Below the pieces are notes generated by a model. It was not told the origin of the DNA. It worked only from the letters and a program-made list of their open reading frames with translations, and did no database searches. Shown in pieces: positions 11,988-21,947 of a stretch of DNA of 64,000 nucleotides (the first letter of the stretch is position 1; each line of letters opens with the position of its first letter). Source of the DNA: Chenopodium formosanum (lineage: Eukaryota > Streptophyta > Magnoliopsida > Caryophyllales > Amaranthaceae); contig CM044871.1 in the NCBI GenBank assembly GCA_024500155.1, positions 37,736,228 through 37,800,227 on the forward strand, read 5' to 3'. A program made the translations under genes and the position numbers.

Positions 11988-13107
11988 ATGGCAACTCAAG
12001 ATGAAGTCAACGAACTTAGGAATCAATTGACTGACGTGACTGAGGCGTTGAAGGCTTTAGCCCTCAAAATTAATGACCCTTTGAAGCAACAACAAATGGA
12101 TCTCATGCAAGAGAGCTTGAGCAAGCTATCTAGTGACTACAAATTTCATGGCATTAGCTCACAAGGGGTGTCGCTAGACAAGGAACTTCTTCCGCATAAG
12201 TTCGATGCCACCGAAATCCTAAAATTAAAGGCAACATATAACCCTTACTTTCATCTAAGAGCCTTTGAGACTATAATGAGTATTAAGGGAATTGATAAGA
12301 AAGTGTTTCCCTCTATATTTTCTCTATCTCTTGAAACCGTTTTCCAACAATGGTTCTACTCCCTTGACAAAGAGAGAACCTCTACTTGGGAGTCAATAGT
12401 GAACGCTTCATTGATAGGTACAAGTGCAATATTCCAGTTGAAACCGATTATAAAACAATTGAGATGCTAAGAAAAAAAGAGAATGAAGGCTTTACTTCTT
12501 TCTTCAATAAGTGGAGGGAAACATCCGCTAAGATGATTAAGGTGCCCATTGAAAAAAAAAATGTGAGGATGTTTATCAAGAATCACCAAGAGAAGTATTC
12601 AAAGAATTTAAAGTATCAACATAAGTTGAATACTTTCAAGGCCGTCTATGATATCGGTATTAAAATCGAAGATGACCTCGCAATGCAAAAAGCAACTAAT
12701 AATAGTAACCACGGTGGCCGGAAAGGAAAGAAGAACGACAATCCTCCTTCTTCCGAAAACGCCCACTCTAGTAATAATGTTAGTACCTTTGACTATAACG
12801 GTGTCTTAGCCATGGATAATCAAGGATATAAAAAGAAACCCAGGAGATAACTCACACCCATTGGAATGGCCTACGATGTTGCTTTCGACCGTCTCTACGA
12901 TCAAGGATAATTGAAACCTATTGGCTCTACCGAGGATCCAACGCCAGAAAATTGATCTTCGAGATGGAATCCCAACTCCTATTGCAAGTACCATCGAGGA
13001 AACGGTAATACCACTAATGAATTCTACAGGTTTTAAAATCTCAATCAAGATGTCATTGAAACAAACAAGAACCCATTGCCTCTAGCTAGCGAGAAGATTG
13101 GGTGCTG
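11988..13107 (+). pseudogene. E1 gag, frameshifted and with stops
   Basis: Gag would form the virus-like particle and package the element RNA. The start ATG at 11988 opens MATQDEVNELRNQLTDVTEA, followed by a coiled-coil-like segment. The conserved capsid part comes next (HLRAFETIMSIKG, then FPSIFSLSLETVFQQWFYSL). A one-base deletion near 12410 (compare E2 56505) moves the reading to a second frame, containing NEGFTSFFNKWRETSAKMI, FKAVYDIGIKIEDDLA and a lysine-rich linker. That frame meets a TAA at 12848 and further stops. The zinc knuckle (CKYHRGNGNTTNEFY, normally ending in C) is degraded. The family assignment is Tat/Ogre gag. E1 retains an N-terminal 76-bp stretch that E2 lost. Confidence 0.8.
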
Positions 13108-13310
13108 ATGAAGCAAACAACACAAGACAAGAGGCGAGCTACAACGACAAGATTTCATGACCTCTGTTTCCTTTTCTTTTTCATTTTTTTCCCTCCGCCA
13201 ATAAGTCTAGCATAGGCACCTTTCTTTTGCCTTGAATTTAATTTTGTAGATTCTTTCTTTTTCCCCTTTTAATAAAATGAGCATTTTATTTCCTTACATA
13301 TGATCATTGC

Positions 13311-13353
<43 letters not shown>

Positions 13354-15476
13354 ATTAACGAATTAAGCACAAGGTATACCAATGCTTTGAGGCACCTCTT
13401 GTAGCCACATCATATTGCATTTCACCCTTCTAATTTACAATCCTTTCTCATAAACCACTTTGAGCCTCGTCTAATGATAGACCTTTCTTTATTCAACCAA
13501 CATTTAAATAACTTTGGGATGGGATGGTGCGCAACTTATGCAATTTTCAATTTCATAAAATGCTTGAGTTCTTCAAAAGATTGAAATAGCAAAAATAAGC
13601 AATAAACAAAAGTGTATAAAAGGTTAAGTGCTCCAATGTCTTTGATATGAAAATGTCTTTGATATGAACACATCTCAGATTGCGTTTTTTATCGAGTGCT
13701 CGGTACCGCGCCTGAGAGACATGAATTGCCAAGTGAGTGATAGACCGCATGATCGGGATCGCCCACACATATTAAAATAAAATAGATGCTAAAGAAAAAG
13801 ATTAAAGAGAGCTAAAAAAGAGTTAAAAGCCTCAAGCATAAAAATATAAAGATTCAAAAGCAAGGTTGCACACCTTGGGGGCTTATCGAGGGTCTTGAGC
13901 TTTTATCCCCTTCATCTATAAGCTTTAGCCTAACAACATTACAACCCTTCAAAATATCTTTTTGAGGTATACACACTTGTGCGAGGTTCGGCTAGAGCTA
14001 CGTTTGGCCTAATTCCTAAGGGATACGTAGGCAACCTCACATCGAGGTGCAGCCGTAATAAACATGCATTCATATTCACATTCTCACACTCACACCATGA
14101 TCATATCAAGGGATCTCCAATGCTTATCCCTATCTACTTAGAGCTAGACTTGGGGGCTTGATCCCTACATCATTACCTTACCTAGCTTACGAGTCTCCAC
14201 CATCTGACTCTTTTTAATACTTTTTCCACACACTTAGCCCTTGCGGCCTAGCTTTAGTGTCACTTTAACAAACCACATAGATACATGACCAAATATACTT
14301 TCATTTGGAACCCCTTGTCATGAAATCTTAACAAAACATTGAAGCATGCCTTTTCATATCAACATCGCTCATCAATCATCATCATCATTGCATCGAAGTA
14401 TGAAGTGCTTAGCCTCCGTGCCTAAGTTACCTACATACTTTTATTATTGAGTCAATTGAGATAGCCTAGGATGGGTTAAACCTTGCACCTTGAGAGATAG
14501 TATCAAACAACATTTGACTAAGCTTATTCAACATGTCCCTTCAAACACTTCGATTCTTTTTCGCGTCTTTCCTTTTTAGGAGAAAGTCGGTACCCTCCAC
14601 AAAAATGACTGAAAATTTTTGCTTTTTTGCATTTTTGTGTCCCACGATCACAATACAATGCACACATGAGTCATGTACACGTTAAGTCATGTCATAATAT
14701 CACCTTGATTTGAGTCTAACACATGTGTCAAACACTTTGAGTCAAGTCAACCTCGAGTCAATCACAGCGAGTCAAGTTCATACCTAGAGTCACGACAAGT
14801 CAATGAGTTAAGCAACACTAAGTCTTAAGTCAACCGTGAAGAAAGATAAGCAAAGTCCTACAGTCAAAGATATAAATGCAGGTGCATCCCAGCAAGTGAG
14901 GACATTCTTGGATTTTTTTCGAAAAACAACCGCGAATATGATTCAGGAGATTCCTCTAAGATAAGAGGAGTTACATGGATCAGTAAATTAGAGATGAAGA
15001 GCTTTAATTTACAAAGGATTTGAGCGGTTTTGGTTGCAAGGAAACGACCAAGCTCAAAGTTCGGAGCAAAACCAAGCAACAACGGCAGCAAGAGCAAAAT
15101 AGGGAAGACCCGACTCCAACACCAGACGACAAGGCTATCTTTTGGCAACAACATCCGGCGTCTGACAACAGAGTTTCTCGCCTGATTCTAGATCGCATCG
15201 TCTAGCGACAGAGCCAATTCTTGACGCCAGAGATATTTCAGCAACGACTGAGCTCGAAGCCTCTCAGAATGGTTATTTTGACCTCATACAACAATTTAGG
15301 GTTCCTTGGTACGCTAGTTAGCCCCTATAAGCAAATTTACATGATTAGTATTCGGCTTGATTACAATCGTAGTAAGTGATTGACCTGACAAAAAATCGTC
15401 TCACTTAGCTTAAGCGCCTAAAACACTGGCTCATTACAAGCACCAACGTATCGGTTTAAAAGCAAGCACTTAAAGA
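13108..15476 (+). other. E1 post-gag conserved noncoding block
   Basis: 2.4 kb without a gene. It matches E2 57199-59243 and in part E3 33130-34740. Shared landmarks are AATAAAATGAGCATTT, an A-run (38 A at 13313-13350; only 9-12 A in E2 and E3), CAAGGTATACCAATG, TTTGAGCCTCGTCTAA, GTGCTCGGTACCG, CCAAGTGAGTGATAGACCGC, and the foldback at 13983-14038. CTTGGGGGCTT tracts occur at 13871 and 14150. A motif cluster with TCTGGCGTCT-like repeats lies near 15110-15240. Such conservation without coding suggests cis-acting RNA or DNA function, but none is known to me. Confidence 0.55.
13983..14038 (+). other. Conserved nested foldback in E1
   Basis: The outer arms are GAGGTT (13983-13988) and AACCTC (14033-14038), the inner arms CTACGT (13998-14003) and ACGTAG (14025-14030), around a CCTAATTCC loop. 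Both arm pairs are perfect inverted repeats. The same 56-base structure is present in E2 (58032-58087) and E3 (33798-33853, outer arm weakened). The inner part is present in E7 (49094-49130). Confidence 0.75.
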
Positions 15477-16262
15477 TAATATTTCCAAATATGGATTGTC
15501 GCGCATTCTTCTTAAACGACAATATTTCATAATACGGATTTTTGCGCATTCTTCTTAAACGACAATATTTCCAAATATGGATTGTCGCGCATTCTTCTTA
15601 AACAACAATTATTCCAAAAAATGGATTGTCATCCCCAATTGACAATATTTCCAAAAATGGATTGTCATGCATCTTCTTCAACGACAATTTTTCCAAGATT
15701 GGATTGTCATCTCTAGAAAAGTTTCCAAGCATGGATTGTCGTGCTCCTTTTCTGTTTGGCAATTTTTTCCAAGTACGGATTTTCATCGCTGTCATGTTCT
15801 CCGAGATTGGATTATCATACACCCAGTTCCCTATGGTATACTTTCCTAAAGGATTGTTGTAGGACTCTATTCATCATAAATTTTGGCAAAGGTTCCTCAA
15901 CGTGGATTGTCATTCATTTCAGTAAGTGGCAAATTTTCCCGAAGTGGATTGTTGGTCCACTCTTTTTTGCAAATGTTCCAAGACGCAGATTGACAATTGT
16001 GGCAATATTTTCCTAAAAGGATTGTCGCATAGTGTTGGAAAATTTCCAAGGTGGATTGCTTTCAAGAGTTATATTCCAAGATGTGGATTGTCGATCGTAG
16101 CAAAATTCTTATGACAGATTGTTACGAAACATTGGCAACTTTTCCCAACAATTGGATTTTGGCAAATTTTCCGAGATACGGATTGTCGCTTCATCGTGGC
16201 AACATTTCCAAGGACAGATTGTTACGAAGCATTGACAACTTTCCCTTAATCGGATTGTCATA
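15477..16262 (+). repeat. E1 tandem array, unit about 38-43 bp (GGATTGTCG)
   Basis: About twenty degenerate copies of a unit built around ATATTTCCAAATATGG followed by ATTGTCGCGCATTC. The first three copies (15477-15600) are nearly identical at 43-45 bp; later ones drift. Each good copy contains the inverted pair ATTGTCG and CGACAAT. It occupies the place where E2 has an unrelated 37-bp array and E3 a 32-bp array. Short frames here are repeat artefacts. Arrays in this position are known for Tat/Ogre elements. Confidence 0.85.
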
Positions 16263-16745
16263 CATCATAAAAGAGTTGTGTTGGTAACTATTCCCAAAGA
16301 AAAGAGGATAGTCATCACAGCAAAAGCACCGACATACTTGTTCATAAGCAGCAAAGCGTTGGCGTACTAGCATAGCAGCATTAAGGATCAACAAGCAGTG
16401 ATCTTTTCGAAGACTATCACAACGGAAATTGGAGGCAGTTACAAGCGTAGCAGTCTTTAGGCGGTATTCTCTAGCTTGCGAAAGATCGTCAAAACAGCAA
16501 GATGGGATTCCCTAGCTTGCGGAAGGTTGTCACAAAAAATAGCAAATGCAACACAAATCGGTTACATTCAGAGACGTGTGCTTGACGATGCAAGATACAC
16601 GTATCTTAAATATTTTATCTGTTTAACTAACGCTATTTTTGCAGGTATCGGCGTTACAAGAATGATTTAGGATCGCAGAAGGTTTTAAATCATTCTCCGT
16701 CCTTATCAATACTTTGACTTTTGTTTTCGAAACTTGCGTTTCTCC

Positions 16746-17419
16746 AAATGTATCTCCACAAAACCAAACCCAATGATGAATACCTTTCATGTCATTTGAT
16801 TATCGAACAAAGCGAAAGTGTGAAAAGTCTAGTGATGAGGATGTTTTTATTAAAATATCTCTTCTTTCTGTTTTTGAAAATATTTCTTTTTTTACCTTAT
16901 TTATGAAAAAAGTGCTTTCCAGTTTAGTTTGGTCCATGATAAGGGTCTAATAATGGTGTAGTTGGATAGGGATCCAATAATGGAAGTTATGACCAAAATA
17001 CTAAACTAGGCTCGAATTGGTTTTTATATGCGGTCCAATGATCTTGAGGAGGGCCTATTATTAATTATCATTCCTAAAGATCTTAGGATTGATTATAGTT
17101 TTCTAGAATACTCTAGAAGGTTCTTTTAAATCCTAATGGAATTAGGACTGATAATTATGTTTTAAAGAGTTTGAAATTGAATAAAACTACTCCTTTTTAG
17201 AATCCTTGCTTTGTACGAAGTTGAATATATTAAGATTTTATTTTCGTGCCTCATAATCTTAATCTAAATTTTATATGGTTGGATAGATCTTGAAATTATC
17301 TTTTCAATGATATATTATAATATTAAATCTGAGTTATAACGAAAAAGATATGAATGGAATATAAAATCTTTATCCATAACAGACACCCTTCCACTATTTC
17401 GGCCATATCTTTTTATAAG
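16746..17419 (+). repeat. E1 3' LTR, both ends missing
   Basis: The sequence before 16746 matches E2 60420 (AGATACACGTATCTTAA, CAGGTATCGGCGTTACAAG, CTTTGACTTTTG). It then jumps straight into the LTR (ATCTCCACAAAACC), so the polypurine tract and TGTAGACACC start, about 40 bp, are deleted. The LTR runs to CCATATCTTTTTAT and stops where E5 begins. Only the first third of the LTR is present; no TATA box remains. Confidence 0.7.
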
Positions 17420-20120
17420 CTCCCCTGATCTTTAAGCTTTAAGTTCTTTTTCTGCGGCCAAATGGCCAAATATTTAGCTTTTCCGGGTTGCGTGCGTGTA
17501 ATCTTGTGTTTTTACCGACCAAAGGGTCAGGTGATTTAGCAATTTCTGACTATGCCAGCTTACAATCACAGTCGTCTGTTTTAACAGCTGTTTTATTTAT
17601 TTAATGAACATCTGGTTGTTTTACCAGTTTCGTTCATATTGGTGTTTATGCTTTAAAAAATTTTACAGCATTCATTTTGTATGCATATAATTTTTTGGCT
17701 AAGTATTTTAACCTGTATAGTATGCGAATGTTTTTGCCCCTGGCCAAAGGCCTCGAGTAATATAGAAAAGCTACTAAGTTTTTTAACTTAGCATATTCAT
17801 TGGAAACGGATTGGTCCGCCTGCCTTGCCCCATAGAAAGGACATGCGGTAAAGTAGCCTCTAATCATGAAATAGTAGCACCTTCCATCTGTACTAGAACA
17901 GTCGGAAAACTCAATGCATTTTAGATTTCAAGTTAGATTGAATCAAATGACTGCGAGCACTGCCTTAGTCCATTCAGTAGGGCCGCTTGTTGTATCCGTA
18001 GAGCAATGTGCTACTAAAATGGGAGATTCTTCTCCTCGACAAATTTGTCCGGATGGATGTCGCAGGTTGTTTTACTCATGTTGGAGCATACAGTCGTACT
18101 CATGTTGCAGTAGACTTGGCCGTTTGCTAATGCGAAATAATTGGAGATCCCTTGATCTCCCAGCCAAATTTTTAGGTGAGGGGTCTCGAACTAAGGACCA
18201 TTGTCTAAAACCATAGACAGAGGCACCCCAAAACGGATGATGATATTCTTCCTGATGAAGAAAATCACGTCCTTTGTCTCGATGTTTTTGACGCCTCTAC
18301 CTCTAACCATTTGGTAAAATAATCCTCAGCCGCTGAGATGTAACGCTTGCCGCCTGGAGCAGCCGTATATAAGCTTAAAATGTCCATGCCCCATTTAGCG
18401 AACGGCATAGGACTGTGGATTGTCGTAAGGTTAGTGGCCGGCCGATAGATTAGCTTGCCAAATTTTTGATACTTATCGCATTTTTTAACCATCTCCATAG
18501 CACCTGACTGTAGGGTAGGCAAAAAGTAATGTGGCCTGGCCCTGACAGCTAAGTATCTTCCGCTTTAATGAGAGGCATAGTATCCGGCATGCAATTCTTT
18601 AAGAACTTCTTCTCCATTTTCTGGGGTCACACACTTCAAAAGAGGCTTCAGAAAACCTGCTTTGAAGAGCTCTCCTTGCCTTATCTCAAAGCTTATAGCC
18701 CGCTTCTTCGGCACGGCAGCCTCCTGAGGTGAGTCTTGGAGGGTGCCATTTGTTATATATGCCCGGATTCTATCCATCTAGGTAGAGCTTCGGTCAAGTA
18801 CTCCAATGGGGTCTTCATTGGATATACTTCTTTTTTCCATGACTTCCCAAAATACTGACCGAGGCATTTCACAGGAGGCGGATGACGCCAGTTTTGACAA
18901 AGCATCCGCCTGATTGTTTGTCGATTTAGGCACTTGACTTAAATTGAAGTCTTCTAGTGTCCCTGATCCATCCTTGATCGCCTGCAAATATTCGATCATA
19001 ACCAGATGGGTGGCTTGATAGACACGATTAAACTGGCTAACGACCAATTATGAGTCAAAGCAGGCGTCAATTCTCGTTGCTCCTGTTACCTTGCACATCC
19101 AGATGTCGGCTAGCAAGGCTTCATACTCGGCCTCATTATTTGAGGCCTGGAACTTGAACCATAGTGCATATTAATATTTGTCCCCCACAGGAGACTAACA
19201 AATTACGCCTGCACCAAAGTCTTCCCAACCTGATTGATATTGTCAAGCTTAGCCGACCTTGTCATTTAAACAATAAAGTCAGCGAATGCTTGCCCCTATT
19301 ACCCCAAGTAATATGACCTTGTGCCGCCTGAGTGTGGCAAATGTTTCTCGGAGGTCAGCAAGGTGATCCGCCTGTTTTTTGGATTTAACTATCATATCAT
19401 AATTGTACGCCTCAACATTCCTCCCAATTTGATTAATGAAGATTGTATTAATCACGTGTTGGAAAGTAGTAGGCGCATTCTTCAAACCAAATGGGATCAC
19501 ATTATAATAGAAAAACCCCTGATCTGTGACGAAAGTCGTCTTCTCTTGATCTCTTTTCCACAGGGGAATCTGACGAAAGCATAGCATTTGCAACCCATTT
19601 AGGGAAGTTACATGGCCGAATGAACCCAGCGTCTAACAACTTTTTAACTTCGATGGCTGCCGTCTGACTTCTTTTCTCGCCATGGTTTCTTTTCTTTTAC
19701 TGAATGGGCTTCTTTTTAGGATCCATAGCGAGTTTGTGGACAGCAAGATCCGGGCTGATGCCTAGCATCACTTCCACTTCAAAGGCAAAGATGTCTTTGA
19801 ATTCTTTTAGCAGTTGGTGCAAGCTTGCCCCCAACTTATCAAAAGAAGACGTCCCCACCTTCACAATTCGCTCTGGCTGACTGTCGTTAAGAGGAATATC
19901 AATGTGTTCACCAACCGGCTGGGGACGGAGGTCGTCTAACCGCTCCCCAGTCAGTGATTGCTATTGCTTTTTTTTACCACCACCAGCAGATTAGATTTTC
20001 TTTTATTGACAGCTGGTGGGGTCGGATGGTCATCCTTGATATCATCAAGGCCTATTGGCTCTTTGCCTTCACTAGCTGTAACTGTCGCAGGTTTGACATA
20101 CGAGCTGCCGCAGACTGATT
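17420..20120 (-). mobile_element. E5: pol fragment of an E4-type (Retand/Tat-like) element
   Basis: Read on the minus strand from 20118: end of protease linker, RT, RNase H, integrase N-terminus, then 3' noncoding repeats with GGCCAAATGGCC-type motifs like E4 26040-27000. Protein and DNA similarity to E4 is close (for example ANGQV, then CTCCAACATGAGT, then GTCGAGGAGAAG as at E4 26188). LTRs and gag are absent here. E6 (39145-40314), on the same strand, has the matching gag start and 5' LTR. E5 and E6 are probably two halves of one element split by E3. Both boundaries are inferred from where the E1 and E3 LTRs begin and are good to about 10 bp. Confidence 0.75.
18118..20118 (-). pseudogene. 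E5 RT, RNase H and integrase remnant
   Basis: The linker ends LLVVVKK near 19970, as at the end of the E4 gag-protease frame. RT is seen as LLDAGFIRPCNFPKWVANAM, then QGFFYYNVIPFGLKNAPTTF, with the catalytic box degraded to YNYDMIVKSKK (normally YVDDM). The RT C-terminus is missing. RNase H follows with ASNNEAEYEALLADIW and TNNQADALSKLASSA. After IRAYITNGTLQDSP comes the integrase: KKCDKYQKFGK, WGMDILSLYT (first catalytic D), and VLDNGP followed by a stop. The core is deleted between about 18130 and 18150, where NYFA joins ANGQV. This fragment contains exactly the RT-RNase H part that E4 has lost. Several stops and frameshifts make it dead. Confidence 0.75.
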
Positions 20121-20436
20121 TTTTTGTCTTTTAATTTTGATCAGATTATTATTTAGTTAGATAGGCCTTAGATTAAGCTTTCCAACCATATATCATAAGC
20201 CCATTTCCGAGCTATAACGAAAAAGATATGAGCAAAACACTAAACTCGGCCTAAAACCGATACCCTTCCACTAAAACAACCATATCTTAAAATACACAAT
20301 ATAGTTTGACCTGATTTAAATTATGTTGGAAATTATACTTGATAAGAATTCTAATGATATATTATATGCCTTTTTCCGAGCTACGGATCAAAAGTTACGA
20401 TGATTAAAAAAACGGGTAAAAAACTGGAATCACCGC

Positions 20437-20885
20437 ACACAGTGCAAAAGCACCGTGTCACGGGAGTGTGCCCTATCTGACGGTGCCTGGCACTGTGTCA
20501 CGGTACTGAACATCGTGTCACGGTGCTATTTTCAAAGCTTTTTCGCGTCAAATTCAACCGTGGCACGATACCTATTGCCGTGACACGGTACTAAACACCG
20601 TGTCACGGTGCTTTTTCCATGTAATTTCCGCGTTTTTCCATACCATGACACGGTGTACTGTATCGTGCCATGGTGGACACTTTCGTGTTACGGTACGTGT
20701 GCTGTGTCACGAAAATTTCTCGTGTCTTTTCCGCGTAAACCGTTCACACGTTTTCACTTCCCGTAGGTTAAATATGTCCCGCGTCACTCCAATTTTCCCC
20801 GCGTCACGAGATTTTCCCCCGTGTGATAGTGCCTTCCCCTGTTTGACGACGCCTGGCACTGTGTCACGGTGTTTTCTGCCGTGTT
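20437..20885 (+). repeat. CCGTGTCACGG-type motif cluster in E3 5' LTR
   Basis: A dense set of ACCGTGTCACGGTGC and its variants (CGTGACACGG, CACTGTGTCACGG, CATCGTGTCACGG) fills 450 bases. The core CCGTGTCACGG is near-palindromic. The same cluster is in the right LTR at 36295-36755. Spacer lengths vary, so it is a motif field rather than a tandem repeat. The TATA box follows about 65 bases later. Confidence 0.85.
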
Positions 20886-20948
20886 GTGATGTTAATTTTT
20901 AGGGTTTATATATTTTTAGGGTTCCATGTGTTCCCTCTGCACATTTTC

Positions 20949-20959
20949 CCTATAAATAT
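20949..20959 (+). promoter_or_regulatory. TATA box of E3 5' LTR
   Basis: CCTATAAATAT, with the matching box AATATAAATAA at 36810-36820 in the right LTR. Both follow TGTTCCCTCTGC. Confidence 0.65.
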
Positions 20960-21276
20960 GACCCTCCTTTCTGCAGTTCTGGGCATCAAATCATTCTCTA
21001 TTACTCACTTTTACACCAAAAATCATTCTCTTCTCTCTCTCTCTCATATTCTAAGGCTTAAACCTATATTCCTTATTACATCATTCTTCCCCTACTCAAA
21101 GGAGTCTATACTTAACCCGAGGTTCCGTCCTTAAACCAAGGCGTGAAAGGTATAAATAACTGCGGGTTTGGACCGAATTAACTTTACCTTTTTATTTAAT
21201 TAAATTTATTTTTCATTGGATTTATATTTTTAATTTATGTAACTAACAATTTATTCATGATGTAGCACTTAAAAGG

Positions 21277-21914
21277 TGATTTGGGTATTTTATACCCGGC
21301 CAGGTGGCCCAATCAGAAAGCGCCATGTGTCCTCCGTATAAGTGACATTTGGACCTATGGAATGATGACATATGGAGGGTGGACTCTTCTCCATCCTACG
21401 TGGTCTGAAGGTCCAGCAGGGACCATTCAGGTGGCGACACGTGTCACGCAAAAAGTGCTTCACAATCCTTTTGGGCACAGTGACACGTGTAACTCAGGCA
21501 TTGGCCTTGGGATGGCAGCCTTCTAAGGCCCAAATCCCGAGGCGCCGCAAAACGGCGTGACCTAATTCCTAGGTCTACAGATCCTAGGAAGGCACACTTT
21601 TCAAAAGGACCCTATAAATAGGGACATTATGTCATTTATGACAGGAGAGAGAATTTTTGACACGCTATACGAGACAATACGTCACTTACCACAGAGCTGT
21701 CATTTTCAAGGAACACACAGCACTTTACCTGAGCTTGGAATCCAAGCAGATAACTTTACTTCCGCCCGTTTTATTTCCGAACGTTTACTGACTTAATCTT
21801 CGGAGGCGGACCACCAACCATCCGGCGGTCCGTTTGCTTTGCAGGTACAGGCATCCTCAGTAGAATCCAGTTTCAGTGTTGTAACTCTCCCGAGGGACAA
21901 AAACCCCTAAAACA
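21277..21914 (+). repeat. E4 5' LTR
   Basis: TATA box CCTATAAATAGG at 21610. Upstream are CACGTG-type motifs: intact in GACACGTGTCAC near 21437, decayed to CATGTG and CATATG at two sites that are still CACGTG in the 3' LTR. The polyadenylation region is unclear. It ends CCCCTAAAACA and is followed by TTTGGCGCC. Confidence 0.9.
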
Positions 21915-21916
21915 TT

Positions 21917-21934
21917 TGGCGCCGTCTGTGGGGA
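21917..21934 (+). other. Primer binding site of E4
   Basis: TGGCGCCGTCTGTGGGGA two bases after the LTR. This class of site is common in Tat/Retand-type elements. I do not assign the tRNA without an alignment. E6 has the variant TTTGGAGCCGTCTGTGGGG. Confidence 0.75.
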
Positions 21935-21947
21935 GAGTACCTCTGAA

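Larger units (their letters stand above)
8310..17419 (+). mobile_element. E1: gag-only Ogre-like LTR element, damaged at both ends
   Basis: The order is 5' LTR (start missing), primer binding site, long leader, gag pseudogene, 2.4-kb noncoding block, tandem array and partial 3' LTR. It is collinear with the complete element E2 (52523-62357), which sets the boundaries. There is no protease, RT, RNase H or integrase between gag and the 3' LTR, and E2 lacks them at the same place, so the absence is a family trait rather than a local deletion. The left end abuts the LINE; the right end abuts E5. Target duplications are lost with the termini. Confidence 0.8.
20121..21276 (+). repeat. E3 5' LTR, first part (start missing)
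   Basis: It aligns with 35990-37140: AAGCTTTCCAACCATATATCATAAG, CTATAACGAAAAAGATAT, CCCTTCCACTAAAAC, the CCGTGTCACGG cluster, TATA box, CTCTATTACTC, AACCCGAGGTTCCGTCC and TTTATTCATGATGTAG. It is broken at 21276 by E4, with AAAGG duplicated on the far side. Confidence 0.8.

Noticed and set aside
13313..13350. Long A-run as a poly-A tail of a retrogene or LINE
   Set aside because: E1, E2 and E3 all have an A-run at the same homologous position (9-38 A), so it is a microsatellite inside the element and not an insertion tail.
15626..16287. Several overlapping 60-90-residue frames
   Set aside because: All are readings of the GGATTGTCG tandem array in E1.
20600..20902. Cys/His-rich frames (also 36406-36707 and 32004-32240)
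   Set aside because: Translation of CCGTGTCACGG motif fields; the residues follow the motif and not a zinc-finger spacing.
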